64,000 nucleotides of DNA from Vreelandella massiliensis (GCF_900155385.1 NZ_LT699744.1:730012-794011), one strand, 5' to 3'. Shown: positions 1-8,319, counted from the stretch's first letter. Made by a program: numbers and translations. The notes: generated by a model from the sequence alone, not told the origin.

Positions 1-64
1 TCGGATGTGGACGCGCTGCAAGGCGTTGAGCTAACCGATACTAATGGCCCGTGAGGCTTGACCC
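1..64 (+). rRNA. 23S rRNA, 3' end (partial)
   Basis: The first bases match the conserved extreme 3' end of bacterial 23S rRNA: the segment around GTTGAGCTAACCGATACTAA followed by CCGTGAGGCTTGACC, which in E. coli ends in CCGTGAGGCTTAACC. The rest of the gene lies outside the window. The exact 3' end is set by analogy and could be off by a few bases. The 23S-5S spacer (about 65-190) contains no tRNA. Confidence 0.93.
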
Positions 65-190
65 TATAACACCCAAGGGGTTGGGTCGCCAATGATAACG
101 ACTGTTCAAACGAACACCGGATACGCAGACGTAGCGAAAAACGCTAGGTGAAAGAGACGCACAAAACACAGCATGATATATCGCCAGTTA

Positions 191-309
191 CGCCTGACGA
201 CCATAGCGAGCGGGAACCACCTGATCCCTTGCCGAACTCAGCAGTGAAACCGCTCAGCGCCGATGGTAGTGTGGGGCCTCCCCATGCGAGAGTAGGTCAT
301 CGTCAGGCA
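191..309 (+). rRNA. 5S rRNA
   Basis: About 119 nt with the conserved internal stretches of gammaproteobacterial 5S, including CCGAACTCAG, AGTGAAAC and GCGCCGATGGTAGTGTGGGG. The 5' end GCCTGACGA pairs with the 3' TCGTCAGGC to form helix I, which fixes the ends to within one or two bases. It lies downstream of 23S with no tRNA between, as the last gene of the rRNA operon. Confidence 0.95.
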
Positions 310-317
310 CTTATCCG

Positions 318-355
318 AAAAATCCCCTGGGGCAGCCGCCTCGGGGGATTTTTTT
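318..355 (+). terminator. rRNA operon intrinsic terminator
   Basis: AAATCCCC pairs with GGGGATTT around a GC-rich loop and is followed by a run of seven T residues. It lies 9 bases after the 5S gene and is the expected rho-independent end of the rRNA operon. Confidence 0.85.
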
Positions 356-420
356 GTGGGTGAAATAAAGAGTGTGAGAGGCAATGAAACATGAAGAGAT
401 GTGGGGTGGGCAGCGGCGGC

Positions 421-462
421 TCATTCAGACGCCTCATGCCGAAGCACTGAGCGCCTGAATGA
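421..462. other. Stem-loop downstream of narK-type gene
   Basis: TCATTCAG (421-428) pairs with CTGAATGA (455-462), and CTCA pairs with TGAG inside. It lies just past the stop codon of the minus-strand transporter gene. There is no U tract, so it looks more like an mRNA 3' stabilising hairpin than a true terminator. Nothing else is seen between 361 and 480. Confidence 0.35.
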
Positions 463-480
463 AACATCGTGTGCGGCAAG

Positions 481-1986
481 TTAAGCCTTACCGGCTTGCT
501 GCGCTTTGAGGTTCTCTTGCTCTTCGATCATGCGATCGACCGATGAGACATGATACTCCTCGGCAAAGCCACCCTCCGGCTCCTTGAGCCAGATAAAGCA
601 GATGAGCCAGCTGAGAAAGGCACCGGCGGCGATGATGTAGAAGAACTGGGTCGGGGTGACAAAGGTGAAGATGGTCAGGTAGACCACCGCGCCCACGTTG
701 CCGTAGGCCCCGGCCATGCCCGAGATCTGGCCGGTGATGCGGCGCTTGATCGAGGGAATGATGCCGAAGGTCGCGCCTTCCGCCCCCTGGACGAAAAAGG
801 AGGTGAAGATGGTGATGGCGACGGCCACGATCAAAGGCCAGCTCGAGTTGAGCATGCCCATCAGCACAAAACCGATGCCGATACCGAACATGTAGCTGAG
901 CATGACGAAGCGGCGGTTGCCCATGCGATCCGAGACCATGCCGCCCATGGGGCGTGCTACCAAGTTGACGAAGGCGAAGGAGGCGGCAATCAGGCCGGCC
1001 ATTGAAGCGCTGAGCCCCCAGGTTTCTTCAAAGAACATCGGCAACATCGAGACTACGGCCAGTTCGGCGCCGAAATTGGCGAAGTAGGTACTATTGAGCG
1101 CGGCCACGCTGCTGAAGGGGTACTTGTCATCCTCGGGCACGCCCTCCTTGAGGATGGGAATGTTGACCCGCAAAATCTGAATGATTTGGTAAATAACCAC
1201 TGCGGTAATCGCGAGGTAGGCAATTATCGCGCCGGTGGTGGAAAGGTAGTCCATGTCCTGTATCCGCCAGACAAGGATACCGAGTACGCCGATTAGCGGA
1301 ATCGTCCAAAGAATCAGCTTGATCATATCGGCCCAGGAGCTTACCTCCATGGCAGCTGCCTTGCGCGGCTTGCGGTGCGACTTAGGGTCGGGACCGTCGG
1401 TGATGCCGAACCAGTAGTAAACGCCATAGGCCGCCATGACGATGGCGCTTTGGGCAATGGCCCAGCGCCAGCCGTCGTCACCGCCGTACATGGTGATGGC
1501 AATGGTGGGCAAGGTCATGGCCGCGGCGGCGGAGCCGAAGTTACCCCAGCCCGCATAAAAGCCTTCGGCAAAGCCGATATCGCGGGGTTTGAACCACAGC
1601 GCGGTCATGTGGATACCCACCACGAAGCTGGCACCGATAGAGCTTAGAACCAGGCGCGAGACGAGAAGCTGCGCCATGGTGTTGCCGAACGCAAACACCA
1701 GCGCCGGGATCGACATTGTCACCATGAGTACCGAGAACACGCGGCGTGGCCCAAAACGATCCAATGCCATGCCGACGATGATGCGCGCGGGAATGGTCAG
1801 GGCGACATTACAAATGGCGAACAGTTTGATGTCGTCCTGGGTCAGCCAGTTGACGCTCTTAAGCATGCTGGATGCCAGCGGCGCCATGTTGAACCAGACA
1901 TAGAAGGTGATGAAAAAGGCAATCCAGGTCAGGTGTAGTGCCCTGATCTCCGGGCTTTTTACCTTGAAAACAGCAGAGGCTTTCAT
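481..1986 (-). CDS. narK: NarK1-type nitrate/nitrite MFS transporter
   Basis: 501-residue polytopic membrane protein of the major facilitator superfamily, nitrate/nitrite porter family. An N-terminal half of about six helices carries a typical MFS loop motif (ALDRFGPRRV). A cytoplasmic loop follows at about 205-225, and the C-terminal half has SDRMGNRRFV and the glycine-rich GAEGATFGIIPSI signature. That last motif resembles the NarK1/NasA (proton-coupled uptake) type rather than the E. coli NarK type. It is the third gene of a minus-strand set, 6 bases after the stress-protein gene and downstream of a second NarK. Two NarK types in tandem is the arrangement known in denitrifying pseudomonads. 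The transport mode is inferred from family resemblance. Confidence 0.88.
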   Translation of the reverse strand: MKASAVFKVKSPEIRALHLTWIAFFITFYVWFNMAPLASSMLKSVNWLTQDDIKLFAICNVALTIPARIIVGMALDRFGPRRVFSVLMVTMSIPALVFAFGNTMAQLLVSRLVLSSIGASFVVGIHMTALWFKPRDIGFAEGFYAGWGNFGSAAAAMTLPTIAITMYGGDDGWRWAIAQSAIVMAAYGVYYWFGITDGPDPKSHRKPRKAAAMEVSSWADMIKLILWTIPLIGVLGILVWRIQDMDYLSTTGAIIAYLAITAVVIYQIIQILRVNIPILKEGVPEDDKYPFSSVAALNSTYFANFGAELAVVSMLPMFFEETWGLSASMAGLIAASFAFVNLVARPMGGMVSDRMGNRRFVMLSYMFGIGIGFVLMGMLNSSWPLIVAVAITIFTSFFVQGAEGATFGIIPSIKRRITGQISGMAGAYGNVGAVVYLTIFTFVTPTQFFYIIAAGAFLSWLICFIWLKEPEGGFAEEYHVSSVDRMIEEQENLKAQQAGKA

Positions 1987-1992
1987 AATCGT

Positions 1993-2469
1993 CTATTCCT
2001 TGTTTCCGGTGTCGCCTGTTGGAAGAATGAGCAGCGGGCATTCAACACGGCGGGTCAGAAAGGAGCTGACACTCCCGAAGGTCATGTAGTCGAATTCGTC
2101 GAAGATGGCATTGAGCGACTTGGCGATGAAGCTCGGGTCGGGCTCATGGCTATGTCGTGCAATGACGAGTAAGTCAGGCTTCTGCTTGTGGGTAGCTTGC
2201 AAGAGCAGCTTGCGCGCATCGCCCTCGGCGATCAGCAGTTCGGCTTCGAAACCCTCCTTGACCGCGGCTTCGACGCCCTTTTGAAGATGCCCTTTGAGTT
2301 CCTCGTACTCCTCCTTGAAAAGATCCTCGTTGGCATCGGTGGCATCTCGCGGGTTTTCCGCCACCCCCACCAGCATCAGGGTGGGCGCGTTGCATCGGAA
2401 CATCTTCATGGTCTCATCGAGTGCCAGTCTGGCGTTTCGAGAACCGTCATAGGCAAGCATGATCTTCAT
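1993..2469 (-). CDS. Universal stress protein (UspA family)
   Basis: 158 residues forming one UspA domain. It opens with the typical beta strand and turn MKIMLAYDGSRNA and ends with a nucleotide-loop-like region where FGSVSSFLTRR is followed by CPLLILP, the usual G-S-(V/S)-S...CPVLVV pattern. It is sandwiched between two NarK-type transporter genes, with 6 bp to the downstream gene and about 60 bp to the upstream one, so it is probably cotranscribed with nitrate transport. Usp genes induced under oxygen limitation are known in anaerobically respiring bacteria. A direct role in nitrate respiration is only inferred from position. Confidence 0.85.
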   Translation of the reverse strand: MKIMLAYDGSRNARLALDETMKMFRCNAPTLMLVGVAENPRDATDANEDLFKEEYEELKGHLQKGVEAAVKEGFEAELLIAEGDARKLLLQATHKQKPDLLVIARHSHEPDPSFIAKSLNAIFDEFDYMTFGSVSSFLTRRVECPLLILPTGDTGNKE

Positions 2470-2529
2470 GGGTGACCTCGCTAAAAAACGGATGAGCGGG
2501 GCGCCCGCCTCGGGCGCCTTGCGCCGGGT

Positions 2530-4122
2530 TCAGGGGTTCTTCACGTAAGCGTTTTGGCGCAGGTAGAACCACCAGTTGACCACCAGGCAGACGGCGTAGA
2601 AGATAGCGAAGCCGTACATGGCAAGCTCTGGCGAGCCCGCTTGTATCTGTTCACCCATCACCCGGGGGGCAATAAAAGCGCCGTAAGCCGCAACGGCCGA
2701 GGTCCAACCGAGCACCGGCCCTTTTTGCTGGGCATTGAAGATGACGCCGATACTGCGGAAGGTAGAACCGTTACCGATACCGCTCGCGGCGAAGAGCACG
2801 ATGAACAGCATCAGGAAGATAGCGAAGTAGCTGTTGGGGTCGGTGGCGTTGTAGGCCAGCATCATCACGTAACCCACCGCCGCGGAAGCCACGACCATAA
2901 TCACCGAAATAACCTGAGTAACAATGGCGCCGCCCATCCGGTCGGAGATCCAGCCGCCTACCGGGCGGATCAAGGCGCCGACGAAGGGCCCCATCCAGGC
3001 CCACGTCAAGGCGCTCGGCCCCTCGGGGTTTTCAACTCGCGCCATGCTGCCGTCAGCCCCCATCTCCATCATGCCGCCGAAAATAACGTTAATGGAGAGC
3101 GGTAATGCTGCGGAGAATCCGATGAAGGAGCCGAAGGTGGCGATGTAGAGGACGGTCATCGCCCAGGTGTGCTTGTTGGAAAAAATTTCAAACTGCTTTT
3201 TGATGTTGGGCTGGATATCGCCAGGAATTAGGCGCAGCAGCACGACAGTCAAGATGATGGTGAGTGGCAGTGCAATCCACATGTTGAGCCACACCAGTGC
3301 CAGCATGCCGATAACGCTGGCGACGGCGCCGACAGCGTAGAGGCCAAGAATCTTACCGAAGGCCTGCATCGGTGTGCCTGGGTCGGGTGTAATGGTGCGT
3401 AGGTTGTTCATGCCGAACCACCCTGCGAAGGCGAGTGGAATCAGAAACACCAGCCAGATAAAGCCCGCGTTCTGGATCCACGTATCGGTACCTGCTTCGA
3501 TACGGCCGATGAGCGTGCCGCTAGAACTTTGTAGCTCCATAGGGCCACCCGCAATGGCGCCAAAAATCCCCACGGTCATCACCAGTGGAATCAGAATCTG
3601 CATGGTGGTGACGCCAAAGTTACCCAGGCCCGCGTTCATGCCCAGCGCATACCCCTGCTGCTTTTTGGGGAAGAAGTTGGAAATATTGCTCATCGAAGCA
3701 GCAAAATTGCCCCCACCGATACCGGACAGAAGCGCCAAGGCTTGAAATACCCACAGCGGCGTTTGCGGGTTCATCAGCGCAATGCCGGTGCCGGCGGCGG
3801 GTATCATTAAAAGTGCCGTGGTGAGGAAAACGGTATTACGACCGCCGGCGATACGGATCATGAAAGAGGCGGGGATGCGTAGCGTTGCCCCAGATAAACC
3901 CGCGAGCGCAGTGAGTGTAAACAGCTCACCGACGCTGAAAGGAAAACCGAGGTTCTGCATCTGGGTGGTGATCATGCCCCACATTAGCCAGACGGCGAAA
4001 CCCATTAAGAGGCTAGGAATGGAAATCCACAGATTACGTGTGGCAACCGGTTTTCCTTCCTGCTCCCAGAACGTGGGATCTTCAATGTCCCAGCGCTCTA
4101 TATCCGCATTTTTTTTGCTCAT
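2530..4122 (-). CDS. narK: NarK-type nitrate/nitrite antiporter (MFS)
   Basis: 530-residue MFS transporter of the E. coli NarK type. It shows the nitrate signature segments GGGNFAASMSNISNFFPKK in the N-terminal half and GIGNGSTFRSIG in the C-terminal half, plus ISDRMGGAIV in the loop between later helices. It has a soluble N-terminal tail of about 30 residues and a long inserted loop (about 195-215). First gene of the minus-strand narK-usp-narK set. The 242-bp gap upstream of it, towards narL, carries a perfect NarL 7-2-7 site and an FNR-like site, consistent with induction by nitrate without oxygen. Likely exchanges nitrate for nitrite across the inner membrane to feed NarGHI. Confidence 0.9.
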   Translation of the reverse strand: MSKKNADIERWDIEDPTFWEQEGKPVATRNLWISIPSLLMGFAVWLMWGMITTQMQNLGFPFSVGELFTLTALAGLSGATLRIPASFMIRIAGGRNTVFLTTALLMIPAAGTGIALMNPQTPLWVFQALALLSGIGGGNFAASMSNISNFFPKKQQGYALGMNAGLGNFGVTTMQILIPLVMTVGIFGAIAGGPMELQSSSGTLIGRIEAGTDTWIQNAGFIWLVFLIPLAFAGWFGMNNLRTITPDPGTPMQAFGKILGLYAVGAVASVIGMLALVWLNMWIALPLTIILTVVLLRLIPGDIQPNIKKQFEIFSNKHTWAMTVLYIATFGSFIGFSAALPLSINVIFGGMMEMGADGSMARVENPEGPSALTWAWMGPFVGALIRPVGGWISDRMGGAIVTQVISVIMVVASAAVGYVMMLAYNATDPNSYFAIFLMLFIVLFAASGIGNGSTFRSIGVIFNAQQKGPVLGWTSAVAAYGAFIAPRVMGEQIQAGSPELAMYGFAIFYAVCLVVNWWFYLRQNAYVKNP

Positions 4123-4229
4123 GGCGTACCCCCTTGGACGAGAATGCAGCGTTATGCCGCCCTGACCTGAAGATACGCCTTGGCTTTAACGGCGAAAATG
4201 GGGGTGGTTGGACATCGAAAACTTGGTTC

Positions 4230-4245
4230 TACCACTTGATAGGTA
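4230..4245. promoter_or_regulatory. NarL 7-2-7 operator upstream of narK
   Basis: TACCACT-TG-ATAGGTA is two heptamers that both match the NarL/NarP consensus TACYNMT in inverted orientation with a 2-bp spacer, the preferred NarL dimer site. It lies about 108 bp upstream of the minus-strand narK start, and narL itself is the neighbouring gene. A single further heptamer, AGGGGTA, is at 4335-4341. The match is seen directly; binding is inferred. Confidence 0.72.
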
Positions 4246-4266
4246 GATTATTTTTGCTATAGATAA

Positions 4267-4280
4267 TTGTTTTATATCAT
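4267..4280. promoter_or_regulatory. Possible FNR/DNR box upstream of narK
   Basis: TTGTT-TTAT-ATCAT matches the FNR consensus TTGAT-N4-ATCAA at 8 of 10 positions and lies about 145 bp upstream of narK in an AT-rich stretch. An FNR-type activator at narK would be expected, but the match is imperfect and its spacing to the NarL site is not diagnostic. Confidence 0.35.
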
Positions 4281-4364
4281 TTTTTTATTTTTTCTGGCAG
4301 CGTTAGAGGAGCAAATCTACCCTGCCAGCTTTTTAGGGGTATCCACTCAGAACTGGGCGTAACG

Positions 4365-5030
4365 CTACTTATCCAGCCCTTCCTGTACCGCCCAAACGGC
4401 GGCCTCTACCCGTGAGCGCAGTTGCAGCTTTTTGAGCAGGTGCTTGACATGGACCTTGACGGTACCCTCGGTAATGTCGAGCTTGCGGGCAATCAGCTTG
4501 TTAGACATACCGGCGGCAAGCTCACGGAGGATCTCTTTTTCCCGCTGGGTGAGCGATTCAATCGAAGGCGTGGCAGGGGCCGCGCGCTGATTGCGCAGGG
4601 CCTCGGCCAGCAGGGCGGTTAAGTTTTCACTGATCACCATGCGCCCTTTGGCCGCTTGTCGCAGCTGATGGACCATATCCTCCGGCTCCATGTCCTTCAG
4701 CAAGTAGCCATCCGCGCCTCCTCGCAGCGCATCCACCACGTCATCTTCTTGATCCGACACGGTGTACATAATGACCCGACCGGCATAACCCGCCTCACGT
4801 AGTTGCTTAAGCGCTTCCAGGCCGTTCATTTCGGGCATATTAAGGTCCAGCAGTAGCATGTCGGGATCCAATGCTACTGCTTGTGCAATGCCTTCTTTGG
4901 GTGAGCCGGTATCGAAAATCAGCGTCAAGTCATCTTCAATCTCTAGCAGTTGACGAACACCGCGTCGCAAAAGCGGATGGTCGTCAATGACCATGATGGT
5001 CGCAGGGTGGTCGTGAGGTGTGCTCGCCAT
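4365..5030 (-). CDS. narL: Nitrate/nitrite response regulator NarL
   Basis: 221 residues: an N-terminal receiver domain (about 10-125) with acidic pocket DD at 16-17, phosphoacceptor Asp62 in LLLDLNMPEMNG and conserved Lys112, then a LuxR-type helix-turn-helix (about 155-220) containing LTQREKEILRELAAGMSNK. This is the NarL/FixJ architecture. It follows narX with 2 bp between, so the two are one minus-strand unit. Phosphorylated NarL should bind the 7-2-7 sites found upstream of narK, upstream of narX and, in weaker form, before narG. Confidence 0.93.
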   Translation of the reverse strand: MASTPHDHPATIMVIDDHPLLRRGVRQLLEIEDDLTLIFDTGSPKEGIAQAVALDPDMLLLDLNMPEMNGLEALKQLREAGYAGRVIMYTVSDQEDDVVDALRGGADGYLLKDMEPEDMVHQLRQAAKGRMVISENLTALLAEALRNQRAAPATPSIESLTQREKEILRELAAGMSNKLIARKLDITEGTVKVHVKHLLKKLQLRSRVEAAVWAVQEGLDK

Positions 5031-5032
5031 GT

Positions 5033-6916
5033 TCAGAAACTCCCTTCTTCAATGAGTCGGTCGGTCTGTGGGGTAAAGCAAAGATAAACCCCGGTACCGC
5101 CTTCGGAGCGGTTTTTAAAATTGAGTGTGGCCTCAATGTTGCGCGCACGGTCGCGCATAATGATCAGGCCGTAGTGCATGGGGGGTGATTGATCGTCGGA
5201 AAGGCCAATGCCGTCATCCTCGATGGCCAGATGGAGTTCCGCGTGCTCAAAGGTGAGGCTAACGTGCGCCCAGTGCGCACGGGCATGTTTGAGCGTGTTG
5301 GCCAAGGCTTCGCGCACGATTTGCAGGAGGTGGACTTCTTCATTAGCGCTGAGCAAGTGCGGCGGCACCTGATAGGTGAATTCCACTGGAAAGCCCAGGC
5401 GTGCACTGAATTCGTCGACGGTTTGCTGCAGCGCGGGTTGTAGCCCAGGTTTATCCAATGAGAGGCGAAAGGTGCTTAGCAGTTCGCGCAGCTGTCGATA
5501 GGCGCTGTTCAAGCCTTCGCGGAGGTCATGCATGACGCTTTGCTGCTGCTCCATGGGGAGCTGTTTTATTTGCATCCGCTCAAGTCTCGCGACCTGCATT
5601 TTCAGGTAAGAGAGCGACTGGGCCAGCGAGTCGTGTAGCTCCCGGGCGATAATGGTGCGCTCTTTGATCAAGGAGAGCTGCTGCTGTTCTTCGATGCGCT
5701 GCTGTAAATAGATCGCGGTGGCCAGGTGATCTGCCAGGGTATTTAGCATTTGACGCGTTGAGGGGCTTAACGGCGTGGCATAGCCGATCGTTAAGTGGCC
5801 TAGCAGTAAATGGCCAACGGTGACAGGGAGCACGAGCGTTTGCGCCTGCGTCTCTTCATGAGCCCAATTTTTGTTAAAGCCGTAAAATGGCAGCGGATTT
5901 TGGGCCTCTTCCAGACAGGCAAAACAGTCTAAATCACGGCAGTAGCGCGGACGCTCAGGAGAGCGGGTGGCTAAAATTTCCATCTCACTGTCGTCGTGCT
6001 CATTGTGAAGTGATAGCACAATGGGGCCAATATCAAGCAGCTCTTCAAGTTCGCGCAGCATAGGGGCCGCGCTCGCGCATAGGTCGTTGCCACCGCCGTA
6101 AAGCGTGCGGCTACCGTTGTGGATAATGTGTAAGGCTTGGTTGTTACGCCTGAGTTCTTCCTGCTTAAGCGAAACCCGCGCCTCAAGTTCGCGATAGCTG
6201 GTATTGAGCTCTGAGGCCATCTGGTCAAAGGTGCGGCCAAGCTGCCCCAGCTCATCTCGGCTTTTAAAGTTAGAGCGATAGTGAAAATTACGCCGCCCGG
6301 CTTCGCGGCTGAGCACCATTAATTGGCGTAGCGGCGTGACGAGATTATGGCGCACATCGTAGAGCGCGATGAGCAGTAGCAGCGCGATCAAGACTAAAAA
6401 CAGCACCTGAACGGCGCTCAGTAGGCGAATCTTGGCTTCGGTGCTGTTCTCCAAGGTGGACACAAACCGGTCGATATCATGGATAAAACTATCCAGTGCC
6501 GCCTTTGCGCGGGCAACGTCACTCTCGTCGCCATTAAGGGCGTTATCTAACACGGGCGTTAGCGTCTGCTGCCACTGTGACTTTAGCGCATTGCGCTGTT
6601 CCAGAATTTTACTGTTACGGGTGTACGGGTGCCCTTTCTCTAACGCTGGGCTTTCCAAGCGGGTGCTCAGTCGCTCGGCGAGCCGGTTGACCTCGCGCGC
6701 CGTTTTATCCGGGTCATAATGGGACGGGCGCTGCAGCGCTTCGGCGATTTGGGCGCTGTTCAAGCGCAGAGAGCCGGCGACATTGATGGCGGCGGCATCG
6801 CCTTGACTGCTCTGGGCAATCAGCATGGTGAGCCCGATACTGGCGATCGCCATGCCGCTGATCACCAGCAAAAAAGCGACAATGCGGGCAACAAGGGAGT
6901 GGCGTAAAATTTTCAT
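5033..6916 (-). CDS. narX: Nitrate/nitrite sensor histidine kinase NarX
   Basis: 627-residue membrane sensor. Transmembrane helix 1 (about 10-34) runs into the periplasmic P-box that binds nitrate (INVAGSLRLNSAQ, about 44-56). A helical sensor domain, transmembrane helix 2 (about 165-187) and a HAMP linker (about 188-245) follow. The central module has a Cys cluster at 326, 331 and 334, like that of E. coli NarX. The HisKA_3 box has His428 in ARELHDSLAQSL, and a C-terminal ATPase (N and G boxes, EDDGIG) completes it. Length and order match NarX rather than NarQ. The divergent gap to the next gene holds a perfect NarL site, which suggests autoregulation. Confidence 0.93.
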   Translation of the reverse strand: MKILRHSLVARIVAFLLVISGMAIASIGLTMLIAQSSQGDAAAINVAGSLRLNSAQIAEALQRPSHYDPDKTAREVNRLAERLSTRLESPALEKGHPYTRNSKILEQRNALKSQWQQTLTPVLDNALNGDESDVARAKAALDSFIHDIDRFVSTLENSTEAKIRLLSAVQVLFLVLIALLLLIALYDVRHNLVTPLRQLMVLSREAGRRNFHYRSNFKSRDELGQLGRTFDQMASELNTSYRELEARVSLKQEELRRNNQALHIIHNGSRTLYGGGNDLCASAAPMLRELEELLDIGPIVLSLHNEHDDSEMEILATRSPERPRYCRDLDCFACLEEAQNPLPFYGFNKNWAHEETQAQTLVLPVTVGHLLLGHLTIGYATPLSPSTRQMLNTLADHLATAIYLQQRIEEQQQLSLIKERTIIARELHDSLAQSLSYLKMQVARLERMQIKQLPMEQQQSVMHDLREGLNSAYRQLRELLSTFRLSLDKPGLQPALQQTVDEFSARLGFPVEFTYQVPPHLLSANEEVHLLQIVREALANTLKHARAHWAHVSLTFEHAELHLAIEDDGIGLSDDQSPPMHYGLIIMRDRARNIEATLNFKNRSEGGTGVYLCFTPQTDRLIEEGSF

Positions 6917-7012
6917 GCGGCTCCCGGGTGGGTAGGGAAGAAGAGGTGGTATCCGCGTCGTTAGTTTGGATGTTGCCTAAGCGCTTATGCCATAAATATA
7001 TATTAAATATAT

Positions 7013-7028
7013 TACTTCTGAATAGGTA
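7013..7028. promoter_or_regulatory. NarL 7-2-7 operator in narX divergent gap
   Basis: TACTTCT-GA-ATAGGTA has both heptamers fitting the NarL consensus TACYNMT as an inverted repeat with a 2-bp spacer. It sits 97 bp upstream of narX (minus strand) and 96 bp before the plus-strand half-MFS gene, so either or both could be regulated. A further lone heptamer, TACCTCT, lies at 7047-7053. The rest of the gap is AT-rich (6990-7035). Confidence 0.72.
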
Positions 7029-7123
7029 TAAAAAGGCGGAAAACCCTACCTCTTTTGCCCTTTTGACCCATTGCGCCTCTCTTTCGACAATAACGAGAAG
7101 CCCATTTACCGCACAGAGCCGCG

Positions 7124-7738
7124 ATGCCACCACTCGATTTGTCGGATACACCCGCAGACAGCGAAGAGGGCGGCTACCATGTTTTGGTCAGCCTGCTGCT
7201 GGTGCCGCTTGGTTGCGCCGCGGTCGTCGCGGGCTGGGTGTTGTATGCCATGCTGGCGCTGGCCACGCCTGGGGGGAGTTACCCTGAGACGCTGCCCGTT
7301 TCAACGTTCGCGCTGCCGGTTGTCGTCGGGGGAGTGGCGGCATGGCCGTCGTATTGGGTGAGTCGGCGACTACGCACTTGCGCGGGCATACAGATGTTGT
7401 TGGCGTTACAGGCGATATGTTTACTCTGGCTAGGCGCTGCGCAGCAGGCGTGGGAGTTTGCCTTGGTGGCAGTGGGACTCGGCCTTGCGGGCGGGGTGAT
7501 CAGCGCGGGCGTGGCGCATATTCGTAGCTGGGCGCCGCAGCGTTGGGGTGGTGTCGTGGTGGGATTGCACGGCGCCATTCTCGCGGGGGGTGGGCTTTCA
7601 TGGCTTTTGGTACCGATGGTCTCCCAAGCCTACGGGTGGCGCGTTGCTGCCTGGAGCCTCATCCTCCCAGTGGCGATCGTGATGCTGCTTCTGTGGCTCT
7701 TTGTAGACCCGATAAAAACGCACACGGCTAATCGTTAA
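7124..7738 (+). CDS. Half-length NarK-like MFS membrane protein
   Basis: 204 residues with about six hydrophobic helices and no second half. Its pattern follows the N-terminal half of NarK. A Gly-rich helix (GLGLAGGVISAGVAHIRSWAP) aligns with the NarK segment GGGNFAASMSNIS...FFPK, then VVVGLHGAILAGGGLSWLLVP aligns with ALGMNAGLGNFGVTTMQILIP, ending in a GWR motif. MFS carriers normally need 12 helices, so this may act as a homodimer, be a decayed transporter, or have another role. It is divergent from narX, sharing a NarL-site gap, and overlaps the 3' end of nsrR by 11 bp. The start is uncertain because no clear ribosome site is seen. Confidence 0.6.
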   Translation: MPPLDLSDTPADSEEGGYHVLVSLLLVPLGCAAVVAGWVLYAMLALATPGGSYPETLPVSTFALPVVVGGVAAWPSYWVSRRLRTCAGIQMLLALQAICLLWLGAAQQAWEFALVAVGLGLAGGVISAGVAHIRSWAPQRWGGVVVGLHGAILAGGGLSWLLVPMVSQAYGWRVAAWSLILPVAIVMLLLWLFVDPIKTHTANR

Positions 7739-8180
7739 CCGGCACGGTGGGTATGCGCATTAGGCGGGAAAGTTGGGAAGTGTGGCCCTCTAGCAAATCG
7801 GCCAGCGTATAACCATCCAGGACGGCAAGAAACGCGCTCAAGGCCTCATTCAGTATCGGCTGTAAGCGGCAAGAGGGCGTGATGATGCAGGCATTGTCGT
7901 CACGAAAGCACTCCACCAGCGCCATCTCGTGTTCGGTATCGCGTACCAAGTCACCGAGTGTGATGCTCTCAGGCGGCCGCCCTAGCATCAATCCTCCCTT
8001 CTTGCCGCGAATCGCGGTTAAGTAGCCTTTCTGGTTGAGCTCCTGAACCACTTTCATCAGGTGGTTGCGCGAGATAGAGAAGGTCTCGGCAATCTCGCCA
8101 ATGGTCGCCCGCTCCTCGCCCTTGACGGCCAGGAAAAGCAACACGCGAATGGAGTAGTCGGTAAAACGAGTCAGGTGCAT
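7728..8180 (-). CDS. nsrR: NO-sensing Rrf2-family repressor NsrR
   Basis: 150 residues of the Rrf2 family: an N-terminal winged helix-turn-helix (about 1-65; ISRNHLMKVVQEL recognition helix), then the three cysteines Cys91, Cys98 and Cys104 that ligate the Fe-S cluster in NsrR. The spacing C-X6-C-X5-C fits NsrR rather than IscR. NO destroys the cluster and releases repression of hmp and related genes. It is divergent from hmp, and the 139-bp gap contains a long palindromic NsrR-type operator immediately before the hmp start. Confidence 0.9.
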   Translation of the reverse strand: MHLTRFTDYSIRVLLFLAVKGEERATIGEIAETFSISRNHLMKVVQELNQKGYLTAIRGKKGGLMLGRPPESITLGDLVRDTEHEMALVECFRDDNACIITPSCRLQPILNEALSAFLAVLDGYTLADLLEGHTSQLSRLMRIPTVPVND

Positions 8181-8280
8181 AAGGCGTCACGCGATGCGAA
8201 AGCCACCATTGTACGGGGTTGGCGGGCGGGGAGAAATGTTTGGCCACAACGTATTTACGCAGAAAGGCGATGCTGATATT

Positions 8281-8309
8281 TTAAAGATGCATTTTAAATA
8301 AATCTTTAA
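8281..8309. promoter_or_regulatory. NsrR operator of hmp
   Basis: A 29-bp dyad of the form TTAAAGAT-nn-ATTT-n-AAAT-nn-ATCTTTAA, with every paired position complementary except the two spacer dinucleotides. The half-site matches the known gammaproteobacterial NsrR motif (AAGATGCATTT and its inverse). It ends 10 bp before the hmp ATG, directly beside the ribosome-binding GAGG at 8310-8313, so a bound repressor would block the promoter or early transcript. Confidence 0.78.
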
Positions 8310-8319
8310 AGAGGCGTTT

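Noticed and set aside
65..190. tRNA gene in the 23S-5S spacer
   Set aside because: No cloverleaf or TTCGA-type T-arm with matching acceptor stem is visible. The spacer is too short to hold more than a leader.
550..1005. Plus-strand open frames opposite the narK-type gene (and similar frames opposite narG, gyrA, rpsA and fecA)
   Set aside because: They are antisense shadows typical of GC-rich coding DNA: His/Arg/Asp-rich, without family motifs or ribosome sites.
4294..4328. CTGGCAG/CTGCCAG inverted repeat after narL as a terminator
   Set aside because: On the minus strand, the direction of narL, it is followed by a run of A residues rather than T, so it cannot be an intrinsic terminator for narL. 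It may be a chance dyad.
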